This document shows, piece after piece, positions 56,400 to 64,000 of a stretch of 64,000 nt of DNA. Position numbers and translations under genes: made by a program. Position 1 is the stretch's first letter. Each line of letters begins with the position of its first letter. Under the pieces are notes generated by a model. That model made no database searches. It worked only from the letters and a program-made list of their open reading frames with translations, and was not told where the DNA came from. This stretch comes from a bacterium (GTDB lineage Bacteria > Bacillota > Bacilli > Lactobacillales > Streptococcaceae): positions 62,001-126,000 of the forward strand of contig CAJNBV010000006.1 of the NCBI GenBank assembly GCA_905221095.1, read 5' to 3'.

Positions 56400-57158
56400 A
56401 TGTCAGAAGCAGGTCATAAGTTTTTAGCGAAACTGGGGAAAAAACGCTTACGTCCAGGTGGAAAACGTGCCACAGATTGGTTAATTGCGGAAGGAGGATT
56501 TTCAAAAGAAAAGAGAATACTAGAGGTTGCGTGTAATAGGGGAACTACAGCAATTGAGTTGGCACAGCGTTTTGGTTGTAAGATAACTGCTGTTGATATG
56601 GATGGTCAAGCTTTAGAAGTGGCTAAAAAATCTGCTAAAACGGCAGGTGTTGGTCATTTAATCAGGTTTGAAAGAGCAAATGCAATGAAACTTCCTTATG
56701 AAGATGCTAGTTTTGATATTGTTATAAATGAAGCTATGCTGACTATGCAAGCCGATCAAGCTAAGAAAAAATGTGTAATGGAGTATCTAAGGGTTTTAAA
56801 ACCTGAAGGTCTTCTTTTGACACATGATGTGCTTCTTAAGGAAACTAAAGAGTCTGTCAGACAGGAATTGTCGCAAGCAATTCATGTAAATGTAGGTCCT
56901 TTAACTCAAGATGGTTGGGAACAGGTGATGATAGAATCAGGTTATTGTGATGTGAAAATATTGACTGGTGAAATGACATTAATGAAATTATCAGGTATGA
57001 TTTATGACGAAGGTTGGCTAGGAACCTTGAAAATTTGTGTAAATGCTTGTAAAAAGGAGAATAGAAAGCAGTTTTTAACTATGTATAAAATGTTTGATAA
57101 GAATAAAAAGAACTTGGGCTTTATTGCTATGGCTAGTCATAAATCGTCAAATCGTTAG
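56400..57158 (+). CDS. Class I SAM-dependent methyltransferase
   Basis: A 252-residue methyltransferase with the SAM motif ILEVACNRGTTAIELAQRFG and ITAVDMDGQALEVA, then an acidic motif (SFDIVINEAML) and a post-I loop (YLRVLKPEGLLLTHDV). The substrate is not evident. GAGGTG precedes the ATG and an upstream TATAAT sits at about 56368. It is likely monocistronic; the apt promoter follows. Confidence 0.85.
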   Translation: MSEAGHKFLAKLGKKRLRPGGKRATDWLIAEGGFSKEKRILEVACNRGTTAIELAQRFGCKITAVDMDGQALEVAKKSAKTAGVGHLIRFERANAMKLPYEDASFDIVINEAMLTMQADQAKKKCVMEYLRVLKPEGLLLTHDVLLKETKESVRQELSQAIHVNVGPLTQDGWEQVMIESGYCDVKILTGEMTLMKLSGMIYDEGWLGTLKICVNACKKENRKQFLTMYKMFDKNKKNLGFIAMASHKSSNR

Positions 57159-57243
57159 ATAATCATTGAAGTTAACTTTTCCTTTTTTCTTTCTTAAAAA
57201 ATATGGTATAATAGAGAGTAAAAACTTTGAAAGAAAGAAAAAG

Positions 57244-57756
57244 ATGAATTTAAAAGATTATATTGCAACAATTGAAAATTATCCTAAGGAAGGCATCACC
57301 TTCCGTGATATTAGTCCTTTGATGGCTGATGGAAATGCTTATAGCTACGCTGTTCGTGAAATTGTTCAGTATGCTACTGACAAGAAAATCGACATGATCG
57401 TAGGTCCTGAGGCTCGTGGATTTATCGTGGGTTGTCCAGTTGCCTTTGAGTTGGGAATTGGTTTTGCCCCTGTTCGTAAGCCAGGTAAATTGCCACGCGA
57501 AGTCATTTCTGCTGACTATGAAAAAGAGTACGGTGTTGATACCTTGACTATGCACGCGGATGCCATCAAGCCAGGTCAACGTGTTCTTATCGTAGACGAC
57601 CTCTTGGCGACAGGTGGAACTGTTAAGGCAACCATCGAGATGATTGAAAAACTTGGTGGTATTGTAGCAGGTTGTGCCTTCCTTGTCGAATTGGATGAAT
57701 TGAACGGCCGTGAAAAAATCGGTGACTACGACTACAAAGTTTTGATGCATTATTAA
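57244..57756 (+). CDS. apt: Adenine phosphoribosyltransferase
   Basis: A 170-residue purine-salvage enzyme converting adenine and PRPP to AMP. The PRPP motif is [14 protein letters not shown], and [10 protein letters not shown] and the early [14 protein letters not shown] are typical. The start [14 protein letters not shown] at 57244 is chosen over the upstream open frame, which overlaps the promoter (extended -10 TGGTATAAT ending 57212). Confidence 0.95.
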   Translation: MNLKDYIATIENYPKEGITFRDISPLMADGNAYSYAVREIVQYATDKKIDMIVGPEARGFIVGCPVAFELGIGFAPVRKPGKLPREVISADYEKEYGVDTLTMHADAIKPGQRVLIVDDLLATGGTVKATIEMIEKLGGIVAGCAFLVELDELNGREKIGDYDYKVLMHY

Positions 57757-57758
57757 TG

Positions 57759-57784
57759 AAAAACAGTCCTTAGGGCTGTTTTCT
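57759..57784 (+). terminator. Terminator of apt
   Basis: AAAACAGTCC-TTA-GGGCTGTTTT, one G-T pair, T-rich tail. Confidence 0.8.
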
Positions 57785-57829
57785 CTACATTAGGATATAA
57801 AAATAGACTATAGCTAGTTAGAGAAAAAC

Positions 57830-57863
57830 TATAATTGAAAACTATATCTTCTTGCAGTATAAT
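57830..57863 (+). promoter_or_regulatory. metA promoter with MET-box
   Basis: TATAATTGAAAACTATA (57830-57846) matches the MET-box of metE at 14 of 17 positions. It overlaps the -35 TTGAAA (57835-57840), which is spaced 17 bp from a perfect -10 TATAAT (57858-57863). This links metA to the same methionine regulator as metE-metF. Confidence 0.75.
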
Positions 57864-57938
57864 AAAAGGACTAAGTGTTTGAGTTTTGACTTCAAACACA
57901 TGCAATGATTCCTGAAAGAGTACAGTTAGGAGAGGGTT

Positions 57939-58883
57939 ATGCCGATTCGAATTGATAAAAAATTACCAGCTGTTGAGATTTTACGGACAGAGAACATCTT
58001 TGTTATGGATGATCAACGTGCTGCCCACCAAGATATCCGTCCCTTGAAGATTTTGATTTTAAATCTTATGCCACAAAAAATGGTCACAGAGACTCAGTTA
58101 TTACGCCATTTGGCCAATACACCCCTACAACTGGATATTGATTTTCTCTATATGGAAAGCCATCGTTCTAAAACAACTCGTTCAGAACATATGGAGACCT
58201 TTTATAAAACTTTTCCTGAAGTTAAGGACGAGTATTTTGATGGGATGATTATCACGGGTGCTCCAGTTGAGCATTTACCATTTGAGGAAGTGGACTATTG
58301 GGAGGAATTCAGTCAGGTAATCGAGTGGTCCAAGACCCATGTCTATTCGACTCTTCATATCTGTTGGGGGGCTCAGGCGGGTCTTTATCTTCGTTATGGG
58401 GTTGAAAAATACCAGATGGACAGTAAGTTATCAGGTATTTATCCTCAGGATACTTTAAAAGAAGGACACCTTCTCTTTAGAGGTTTTGACGATAGCTATG
58501 TATCCCCTCATTCACGGCACACAGAGATTTCTAAGGAAGAAATCTTAAACAAAACCAATCTTGAGATTTTATCAGAAGGGCCACAGGTTGGGGTTTCGAT
58601 TTTGGCCAGTCGTGATTTACGAGAAATTTATAGTTTTGGGCATTTGGAGTATGACCGTGATACCTTGGCAAAAGAGTATTTCCGAGATCGTGATGCAGGT
58701 TTGGATCCTCATATTCCAGAAAATTACTTTAAGGATGATGATGTCAACCAGACACCTTGTCTTTGTTGGTCTTCATCAGCAGCCCTCTTTTTCAGTAACT
58801 GGGTAAACTATGCGGTCTATCAGGAAACACCTTTTGAATGGAGAAAGATAGAAGATGATGCATCTGCATATGGGTATTTATAA
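57939..58883 (+). CDS. metA: Homoserine O-acyltransferase (probably O-acetyltransferase)
   Basis: A 314-residue MetA-type enzyme that activates homoserine as the first committed step of methionine synthesis. Catalytic residues fall at the standard numbers: Cys142 (HICWGAQAG), His235 and Glu237 (HLEYDRD). Residue 111 is Glu (GAPVE), the determinant that in characterised relatives selects acetyl-CoA instead of succinyl-CoA (Gly there), so O-acetylhomoserine is the likely product although the gene is usually labelled succinyltransferase. dnaD starts 8 bp later. Confidence 0.93.
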   Translation: MPIRIDKKLPAVEILRTENIFVMDDQRAAHQDIRPLKILILNLMPQKMVTETQLLRHLANTPLQLDIDFLYMESHRSKTTRSEHMETFYKTFPEVKDEYFDGMIITGAPVEHLPFEEVDYWEEFSQVIEWSKTHVYSTLHICWGAQAGLYLRYGVEKYQMDSKLSGIYPQDTLKEGHLLFRGFDDSYVSPHSRHTEISKEEILNKTNLEILSEGPQVGVSILASRDLREIYSFGHLEYDRDTLAKEYFRDRDAGLDPHIPENYFKDDDVNQTPCLCWSSSAALFFSNWVNYAVYQETPFEWRKIEDDASAYGYL

Positions 58884-58891
58884 GAGGAATT

Positions 58892-59569
58892 ATGACATAT
58901 TTAGACGCTTTTAAATCAGGGAACTTGGTTTTACCGAGTGCCCTGCTCTTGCATTTTAAGGAACTCTTTCCTTCCAGCGATGATTTTCTGGTCTGGCAAT
59001 TTTTCTATTTGCAAAATACGACAGGTTTGGAAGAAATGTCGCCAAGTCAGATTGCTGAAAGGATTGGCAAGGAAATTTCGGATGTCAACCAGTCCATTTC
59101 CAATCTGACGGAGAGGGGACTTCTCCAATATCGTACTATCGAATTAAATGGCGAAATTGAATTGCTCTTTGATGCTAGTCTAGCCTTGGAACGTTTGGAT
59201 GACTTGCTTGGAGTTAGTGCATCGAGTTCAGATCAGTTGACACCTCAAAACCTGCTCAAGGATTTGGTAGAAACCTTCCAGCAGGAGTTGGGACGCTTGT
59301 TGACGCCTTTTGAGATTGAGGATTTGACCAAGACTCTAAAAGAAGATGGAACCAGTGCTGACTTGATTAAGGAAGCTCTTCGAGAAGCTGTTTTGAATGG
59401 AAAAGCAAACTGGAAGTACATTCAGGCGATTTTGAGAAACTGGCGCCATGAAGGTATCAAGAGTGTGGCTCAAATTGAGGCTAAGCGGGCAGAAAGAGAA
59501 GCAAGCAATCCTCAGTTGACACAGGTATCTGCAGATTTTCGAAGTGCCATGGATCTCTGGAAGGATTAA
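58892..59569 (+). CDS. dnaD: DNA replication initiation protein DnaD
   Basis: A 225-residue DnaD: an N-terminal winged-helix part (ISDVNQSISNLTERGLLQY) followed by the DnaD/DnaB2-type helical domain with the YxxxIxxxW-type motif (WKYIQAILRNWRHEGI). It remodels DNA at replication origins and restart sites with DnaA and DnaB. Translated just after metA. Confidence 0.9.
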   Translation: MTYLDAFKSGNLVLPSALLLHFKELFPSSDDFLVWQFFYLQNTTGLEEMSPSQIAERIGKEISDVNQSISNLTERGLLQYRTIELNGEIELLFDASLALERLDDLLGVSASSSDQLTPQNLLKDLVETFQQELGRLLTPFEIEDLTKTLKEDGTSADLIKEALREAVLNGKANWKYIQAILRNWRHEGIKSVAQIEAKRAEREASNPQLTQVSADFRSAMDLWKD

Positions 59570-59602
59570 TCAATGCAAGCAGTCTTGAAATCCGAGTAAG
59601 AT

Positions 59603-59631
59603 TTGCAAGCTGTGTATAATTGTGATAGAAT
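59603..59631 (+). promoter_or_regulatory. Promoter of tpiA
   Basis: TTGCAA (59603-59608) and TAGAAT (59626-59631), spaced 17 bp, the latter preceded by TGA as in an extended -10. A second TATAAT at 59615 lacks a properly spaced -35. Confidence 0.65.
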
Positions 59632-59666
59632 AAATAGAAAATAAATTGAAAAAAGAGGTATGTGAA

Positions 59667-60425
59667 ATGTCACGTAAACCATTTATCGCTGGTAACTGGA
59701 AAATGAACAAAAATCCAGAAGAAGCTAAAGCATTTGTTGAAGCCGTTGCATCAAAACTTCCTTCATCAGATCTTGTTGAAGCAGGTATCGCTGCTCCAGC
59801 TCTTGATTTGACAACTGTTCTTGCTGCTGCTAAAGGTTCAAACCTTAAAGTTGCTGCTCAAAACTGCTACTTTGAAAATGCAGGTGCTTTCACTGGTGAA
59901 ACTAGCCCACAAGTTTTGAAAGAAATCGGTACTGACTACGTTGTTATCGGTCACTCAGAACGCCGTGACTACTTCCATGAAACTGACGAAGATATCAACA
60001 AAAAAGCAAAAGCAATCTTTGCAAACGGTATGCTTCCAATCATCTGTTGTGGTGAGTCACTTGAAACTTACGAAGCTGGTAAAGCTGCTGAATTCGTAGG
60101 TGCTCAAGTATCTGCTGCATTGGCTGGATTGACTGCTGAACAAGTTGCTGCATCAGTTATCGCTTACGAGCCAATCTGGGCTATCGGTACTGGTAAATCA
60201 GCTTCACAAGACGACGCACAAAAAATGTGTAAAGTTGTTCGTGACGTTGTAGCTGCTGACTTTGGTCAAGAAGTTGCGGACAAAGTTCGTGTTCAATACG
60301 GTGGTTCTGTTAAACCTGAAAACGTTGCTTCATACATGGCTTGCCCAGACGTTGACGGCGCCCTTGTAGGTGGTGCGTCACTTGAAGCAGAAAGCTTCTT
60401 GGCTTTGCTTGACTTTGTAAAATAA
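59667..60425 (+). CDS. tpiA: Triosephosphate isomerase
   Basis: A 252-residue glycolytic enzyme interconverting DHAP and glyceraldehyde-3-phosphate. GNWKMNKN holds the catalytic Lys, [10 protein letters not shown] the His, and [11 protein letters not shown] the Glu and loop 6. Start at [14 protein letters not shown] (59667), which gives the standard length; the upstream open frame runs into the promoter region. Codon use is the highly expressed type. Confidence 0.97.
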   Translation: MSRKPFIAGNWKMNKNPEEAKAFVEAVASKLPSSDLVEAGIAAPALDLTTVLAAAKGSNLKVAAQNCYFENAGAFTGETSPQVLKEIGTDYVVIGHSERRDYFHETDEDINKKAKAIFANGMLPIICCGESLETYEAGKAAEFVGAQVSAALAGLTAEQVAASVIAYEPIWAIGTGKSASQDDAQKMCKVVRDVVAADFGQEVADKVRVQYGGSVKPENVASYMACPDVDGALVGGASLEAESFLALLDFVK

Positions 60426-60443
60426 TCAGTAGCAAAAGCTAGG

Positions 60444-60476
60444 TGGAACAGCATTCAGATGTCTGTTCCATTTTTT
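60444..60476 (+). terminator. Terminator between tpiA and lytC
   Basis: TGGAACAG/CTGTTCCA stem and a T6 tract ending 15 bp before the lytC start; the lytC ribosome-binding site follows directly. Some readthrough or a weak promoter must serve lytC. Confidence 0.85.
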
Positions 60477-60491
60477 ATAGGAGAGGAAAGA

Positions 60492-61973
60492 TTGAAAACA
60501 AAGATTGGAAAAATTGGATTAGCAAGTATCTGCTTACTAGGCTTGGCAACTAGCCATGTCGCTGCAAATGAAACTGAAGTGGCAAAAACTTCGCAGGATA
60601 CAAGGACAGTTTCAAGTAGTTCAGAGCAAGATCAGTCTTCTAATAAAACTCAAACGAGTGCAGGTGTAAAGACCACTGCTTCTGCCCACTGGGAGGGGGA
60701 TTATTATGTAAAGGCTGATGGTTCCAAAGCAAAGAGTGAGTGGATTTTTGATAACTACTATAAGGCTTGGTTTTATATTAAGTCAGACGGTCGTTATGCT
60801 CAAAATGAGTGGCAGGGCAATTACTACCTAAAATCAGGTGGCTATATGGCCAAGAATGAATGGGTTTATGATAACGCCTATAAGAATTGGTTTTACCTGA
60901 AGTCTGATGGTTCTTATGCTAACCAGGAATGGCATTCTGTTGGAGGTAAATGGTACTATTTTAAGAAATGGGGCTATTTAGCTAAAAGTCAATGGCAGGG
61001 AAGTTATTTCCTAAATGGTCAAGGTGCCATGATGCAAAATGAATGGCTCTATGATCCAGCCTATTCGTCTTACTTCTATCTCAAGTCCGATGGTTCTTAT
61101 GCAAATCAAGAGTGGCAAAAGGTAGATGGCAAGTGGTACTATTTCAAGAAGTGGGGTTACATGGCTAAAGATGAGTGGCAGGGTAACTACTATTTGACAG
61201 GAAGTGGTGCTATGGCGACTGGTGAATTAGTCATGGATGATGCTCGCTATATTTTTTCTGACTCAGGTGAGTTAAAAGAAAAGAAAGACTTGAATGTTGG
61301 CTGGGTTCACCGAAATGGCAGACGTTATTTCTTTAACCATCGTGAAGAACAAGTTGGGACTGATCAAGTTAAAAAGGTCATCGATGTCAGTGAGCACAAT
61401 GGTCGCATCAGTGACTGGAAAAAAGTCATCGACGATAATGGAGTAGATGGAGTTATTGTTCGTTTGGGTTATAGTGGAACTGAGGACAAGGAATTGGCTC
61501 ATAATATCAAGGAGTTAAACCGTCTTGGAATTCCTTATGGCGTTTACCTTTATACTTATGCTGAAAATGAGACTGATGCTGAGAATGATGCTAATCAGAC
61601 CATTGAACTCTTGAAAAAATACAAGATGAACTTGTCTTACCCTATCTATTATGATGTTGAGAACTGGGAATATGTCAATAAGAGCAAGAGAGCTCCAAGT
61701 GATACTGGAACTTGGGTCAAGATTATCAACAAATATATGGCAACAATGAAACAGGCTGGTTATCAAAATGTGAATGTTTATAGCTACCGTCAACTTTTGC
61801 AAACTCGTTTGAATCATCCTGATATTTTGCAACACGTTAACTGGGTAGCAGCCTATACGGATGCGCTTGATTGGAATAATCCTCACTATTCAGGTGAAAA
61901 AGGATGGCAATATACTTCATCTGAATACTTAAAAGGAATTCGTGGTCGTGTTGACGTCAGTGTCTGGTATTAA
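60492..61973 (+). CDS. lytC: Choline-binding lysozyme LytC (GH25)
   Basis: A 493-residue secreted N-acetylmuramidase. The start is the TTG at 60492 with AGGAGAGG before it, giving the signal peptide LKTKIGKIGLASICLLGLAT. Choline-binding repeats fill about residues 55-275 (WFYLKSDGSYANQEW units), so the module order is repeats first, as in pneumococcal LytC. The GH25 domain follows, with Asp298 (VIDVSEHNG) and the DxE pair Asp388/Glu390 (YYDVEN). It cleaves the glycan backbone in choline-decorated walls and takes part in fratricide. Confidence 0.92.
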   Translation: MKTKIGKIGLASICLLGLATSHVAANETEVAKTSQDTRTVSSSSEQDQSSNKTQTSAGVKTTASAHWEGDYYVKADGSKAKSEWIFDNYYKAWFYIKSDGRYAQNEWQGNYYLKSGGYMAKNEWVYDNAYKNWFYLKSDGSYANQEWHSVGGKWYYFKKWGYLAKSQWQGSYFLNGQGAMMQNEWLYDPAYSSYFYLKSDGSYANQEWQKVDGKWYYFKKWGYMAKDEWQGNYYLTGSGAMATGELVMDDARYIFSDSGELKEKKDLNVGWVHRNGRRYFFNHREEQVGTDQVKKVIDVSEHNGRISDWKKVIDDNGVDGVIVRLGYSGTEDKELAHNIKELNRLGIPYGVYLYTYAENETDAENDANQTIELLKKYKMNLSYPIYYDVENWEYVNKSKRAPSDTGTWVKIINKYMATMKQAGYQNVNVYSYRQLLQTRLNHPDILQHVNWVAAYTDALDWNNPHYSGEKGWQYTSSEYLKGIRGRVDVSVWY

Positions 61974-61987
61974 GATATAGGTTTGAG

Positions 61988-62025
61988 AAAGGAGTGTGCA
62001 AGAAAATTGCATCCTCTTTTTCTTT
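61988..62025 (+). terminator. Terminator after lytC
   Basis: AAAGGAGTGTGCAA and TTGCATCCTCTTT form an imperfect stem with loop GAAAA and a T-rich tail. Confidence 0.7.
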
Positions 62026-62083
62026 AGTTTTGTCGCAGTTACGAGAGGTGGAAGGGGACTGTGTTTTATTCTAAAAAATTCTT

Positions 62084-62196
62084 ATACTCTTTGAAAACTT
62101 CTTCAAACCACATCAGTTCTATCTGCAATCTCAAAACAGTGTTTTGAGCAACTTGCGGCTAGCTTCCTAGTTTGCTCTTTGATTTTCATTGAGTAT
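62084..62196 (+). repeat. BOX element, truncated A plus B and C
   Basis: About 113 bp. boxA is shortened after CAAACCACATCAG; one boxB (CTCAAAACAGTGTTTTGAG) and boxC ending TTTTCATTGAGTAT follow. Confidence 0.85.
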
Positions 62197-62241
62197 TAAA
62201 TTATCAGTCTATTGCAACTTTTCTCATGTGAGTCATTTGGC

Positions 62242-62274
62242 TTGCTATTAGTTTTCCTTAGTAGTATACTAAGG
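62242..62274 (+). promoter_or_regulatory. dpr promoter with palindromic operator
   Basis: TTGCTA (62242-62247) and TATACT (62265-62270), spaced 17 bp. The inverted repeat CCTTAGTA-GTA-TACTAAGG (62256-62274) covers the -10, fitting repression by a metal- or peroxide-sensing regulator; which one is not evident. Confidence 0.65.
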
Positions 62275-62324
62275 TAGTAATCATTAAGAAGTGGTTACAA
62301 ATAATAATGAACGAGGTAAAGAAA

Positions 62325-62843
62325 ATGGTAGAATTGAAAAAAGAAGCAGTAAAAGACGTAACATCATTGACAAAATCAGTGCCAGTAGCATTGGCAAAAA
62401 CAAAGGAAGTCTTGAACCAAGCTGTTGCTGATTTGTATGTAGCTCACGTTGCTTTGCACCAAGTGCACTGGTACATGCGTGGTCGTGGTTTCCTTGTATG
62501 GCATCCAAAAATGGATGAGTATATGGAAGCTCTTGATGGTCAATTGGATGAAATCAGCGAACGCTTGATCACACTTGGGGGAAGCCCATTCTCTACTTTG
62601 ACAGAATTCCTTCAAAACAGCGAAATCGAGGAAGAAGCTGGTGAATACCGTAATGTTGAAGAAAGCTTGGAACGTGTCCTTGCTATCTACCGTTACTTGT
62701 CAGAACTTTTCCAAAAAGGTTTGGATGTTACTGATGAAGAAGGTGACGATGTGACAAACGGTATCTTCTCAGATGCTAAGACTGAAACTGATAAAACAAT
62801 CTGGATGCTTGCAGCAGAACTTGGACAAGCACCTGGTTTGTAA
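62325..62843 (+). CDS. dpr: Dps-like peroxide resistance protein Dpr
   Basis: A 172-residue Dps-family ferritin. Ferroxidase-site residues lie in [30 protein letters not shown] helices ([20 protein letters not shown]). It stores iron and prevents hydroxyl radical formation from H2O2, important for catalase-negative streptococci. Start at the ATG 62325 behind GAGGTAAAG. Confidence 0.95.
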   Translation: MVELKKEAVKDVTSLTKSVPVALAKTKEVLNQAVADLYVAHVALHQVHWYMRGRGFLVWHPKMDEYMEALDGQLDEISERLITLGGSPFSTLTEFLQNSEIEEEAGEYRNVEESLERVLAIYRYLSELFQKGLDVTDEEGDDVTNGIFSDAKTETDKTIWMLAAELGQAPGL

Positions 62844-62862
62844 GAAATAGGGCAACATAGAT

Positions 62863-62893
62863 AAATCTGTAAGAAATTTCTTACAGATTTTTT
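62863..62893 (+). terminator. Terminator of dpr
   Basis: A perfect 14-bp palindrome AAATCTGTAAGAAA/TTTCTTACAGATTT followed by T's. Confidence 0.9.
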
Positions 62894-62972
62894 CTATTCT
62901 GTAAGCTATTCCAAACCAGTCTTTTTTTGAGTTTTTTGATAAAATAGTACTATCAGTGAAAAGGATGGAAGC

Positions 62973-63479
62973 ATGACTAAGAAAATCGTAGCTATTTGGG
63001 CCCAGGATGAAGAGGGTGTGATTGGTAAGGACAATCGTCTGCCTTGGTATTTACCAGCAGAATTGCAACATTTCAAAGAAACAACTCTGAATCATGCTAT
63101 CTTGATGGGGCGTGTGACCTTTGATGGAATGGGACGTCGCTTGCTTCCAAAACGGGAGACCTTGATTTTGACACGTAACTCAGAAGAAAAGCTAGACGGA
63201 GTTGCTACTTTTCATGATGTCCAGTCTGTCTTAGATTGGTATCAGGGTCAAGACAAGAATCTCTATATTCTCGGTGGCAAGCAGATTTTTCAGGCTTTTG
63301 AGCCCTACCTTGACGAAGTGATTGTGACTCAAATTCATGCTCGGGTGGAGGGAGATACCTATTTCCCTGAGGAGTTTGACTTGTCTCTTTTTGAGACAGT
63401 TTCAAGCAAATCCTATACCAAAGATGAGAAGAATCCTTATGATTTTACCATCCAATACCGCAAGAGAAAGGAAGTCTAA
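62973..63479 (+). CDS. folA: Dihydrofolate reductase
   Basis: A 168-residue [24 protein letters not shown] (substrate loop with Leu-Pro-Trp), [12 protein letters not shown], and [11 protein letters not shown]. It reduces dihydrofolate for thymidylate, purine and methionine synthesis and is the trimethoprim target; I read no resistance call. An extended -10 (TGATAAAAT) lies about 30 bp upstream. Confidence 0.95.
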   Translation: MTKKIVAIWAQDEEGVIGKDNRLPWYLPAELQHFKETTLNHAILMGRVTFDGMGRRLLPKRETLILTRNSEEKLDGVATFHDVQSVLDWYQGQDKNLYILGGKQIFQAFEPYLDEVIVTQIHARVEGDTYFPEEFDLSLFETVSSKSYTKDEKNPYDFTIQYRKRKEV

Positions 63480-63649
63480 TGGAACGTAGTATATTTGGTT
63501 TTTTCACAGCCATGCTGTGTTTGGTCTGCTTGCTTGCAGGAGCACAGGCTTTTCGTAAAAAGCGTTATGGACTTTCTGTCCTGCTCTGGTTAAATGCCTT
63601 TACCAATTTGGTCAATAGTATCCATGCTTTTTACATGACCTTATTTTAG
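63479..63649 (+). CDS. Small hydrophobic protein of unknown function
   Basis: A 56-residue protein: [20 protein letters not shown] begins a membrane segment, a short basic stretch (FRKKRYG) follows, then a second hydrophobic stretch. The start overlaps the folA stop by one base and it lies between folA and clpX, a position conserved in pneumococci. Function unknown. Confidence 0.75.
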   Translation: MERSIFGFFTAMLCLVCLLAGAQAFRKKRYGLSVLLWLNAFTNLVNSIHAFYMTLF

Positions 63650-63685
63650 ATAGAATGACAGTATAGAATAGAACGGAAGGAAATC

Positions 63686-64000
63686 ATGCCTACAAATAGG
63701 AAAAATGATATGATGGTTTATTGCTCATTTTGTGGCAAAAGCCAAGAAGAAGTACAAAAAATAATCGCAGGCAACAACGCCTTTATCTGTAATGAATGTG
63801 TGGAGTTAGCCCAGGAAATCATTCGTGAGGAGTTGGCGGAAGAAGTCTTGGCAGACTTGTCTGAAGTTCCAAAACCAATCGAACTCCTCCATATCTTGAA
63901 CCACTATGTTATCGGTCAAGATCGTGCCAAACGTGCCTTGGCAGTGGCAGTTTACAACCACTACAAACGCATCAATTTCCACGATACGCGTGAAGAGTCA
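63686..64000 (+). CDS. clpX: ATP-dependent Clp protease ATPase ClpX (partial, 5' end)
   Basis: The first 105 codons; the gene runs off the window. The N-terminal zinc-binding domain has YCSFCGKSQ and [10 protein letters not shown] (CxxC pairs), followed by the start of the AAA+ module ([20 protein letters not shown]). GGAAGGAAAT precedes the ATG. ClpX unfolds substrates for ClpP. Confidence 0.95.
   Translation, partial: MPTNRKNDMMVYCSFCGKSQEEVQKIIAGNNAFICNECVELAQEIIREELAEEVLADLSEVPKPIELLHILNHYVIGQDRAKRALAVAVYNHYKRINFHDTREES

Overview
The window reads as chromosome of a Mitis-group Streptococcus, most likely S. mitis or a close relative of S. pneumoniae. The evidence is recalled gene sets and gene order (metE-metF-pnp-cysE-cysS-mrnC; glnPHQ-like ABC genes-recJ-rnjB-estA-murM-murN-uvrC-pepV-brnQ-ldcB-rplK-rplA; apt-metA-dnaD-tpiA-lytC-dpr-folA-clpX), six BOX repeats, a choline-binding LytC-type lysozyme, MurM/MurN, and low-GC coding. 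A CshA-like giant fibrillar adhesin, typical of commensal Mitis-group species, argues against an ordinary pneumococcus.

Region 1 (1-7905) is a defence island. A type I restriction-modification locus (hsdR 3' end, hsdS, hsdM) is split by a compact AT-rich insert: a SIR2-like NADase candidate, a HerA-like hexameric ATPase, and a leaderless DNA/RNA non-specific (beta-beta-alpha metal) nuclease whose stop overlaps the hsdS start. A small membrane protein of unknown function lies between hsdS and hsdM. All genes are on the + strand with gaps of 3-36 bp or overlaps and share a terminator at 7876-7905, so they look like one transcription unit.

Region 2 (7906-10750) carries a HigBA-type toxin-antitoxin pair whose antitoxin is fused to an ImmA/IrrE-like metallopeptidase, a DUF1722/YbgA protein overlapping a pyrimidine-dimer-glycosylase-like protein, and an orphan antitoxin whose toxin has been deleted down to about 16 C-terminal codons.

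Region 3 (10750-22390) is core metabolism and RNA handling: metE-metF behind a perfect MET-box, pnp with a structured leader, cysE, a GNAT protein, cysS, mrnC, a PucR-like regulator, and the sugar-ABC ATPase msmK with a cre-like site. Region 4 (22390-46180) holds a leftward polar amino-acid ABC transporter, recJ, RNase J2, an esterase, murM/murN (peptidoglycan branching), a membrane matrixin-like protease, uvrC, a phosphoesterase, an orphan binding lipoprotein, several peptidases, brnQ, a HIT protein, ldcB and rplK-rplA.

Region 5 (46180-56400) is an AT-rich accessory stretch with a RUP-like element, BOX repeats, an 8-G homopolymer in the adhesin 5' region, and an 8.6-kb CshA-like LPXTG adhesin gene. 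Region 6 (56400-64000) returns to core genes: a methyltransferase, apt, metA (with its own MET-box), dnaD, tpiA, lytC, dpr, folA, a small membrane ORF and the start of clpX.

metE/metF and metA are linked by shared MET-boxes as one methionine regulon. The best candidate for an undescribed system is the SIR2-HerA-nuclease cassette nested inside the type I RM operon.
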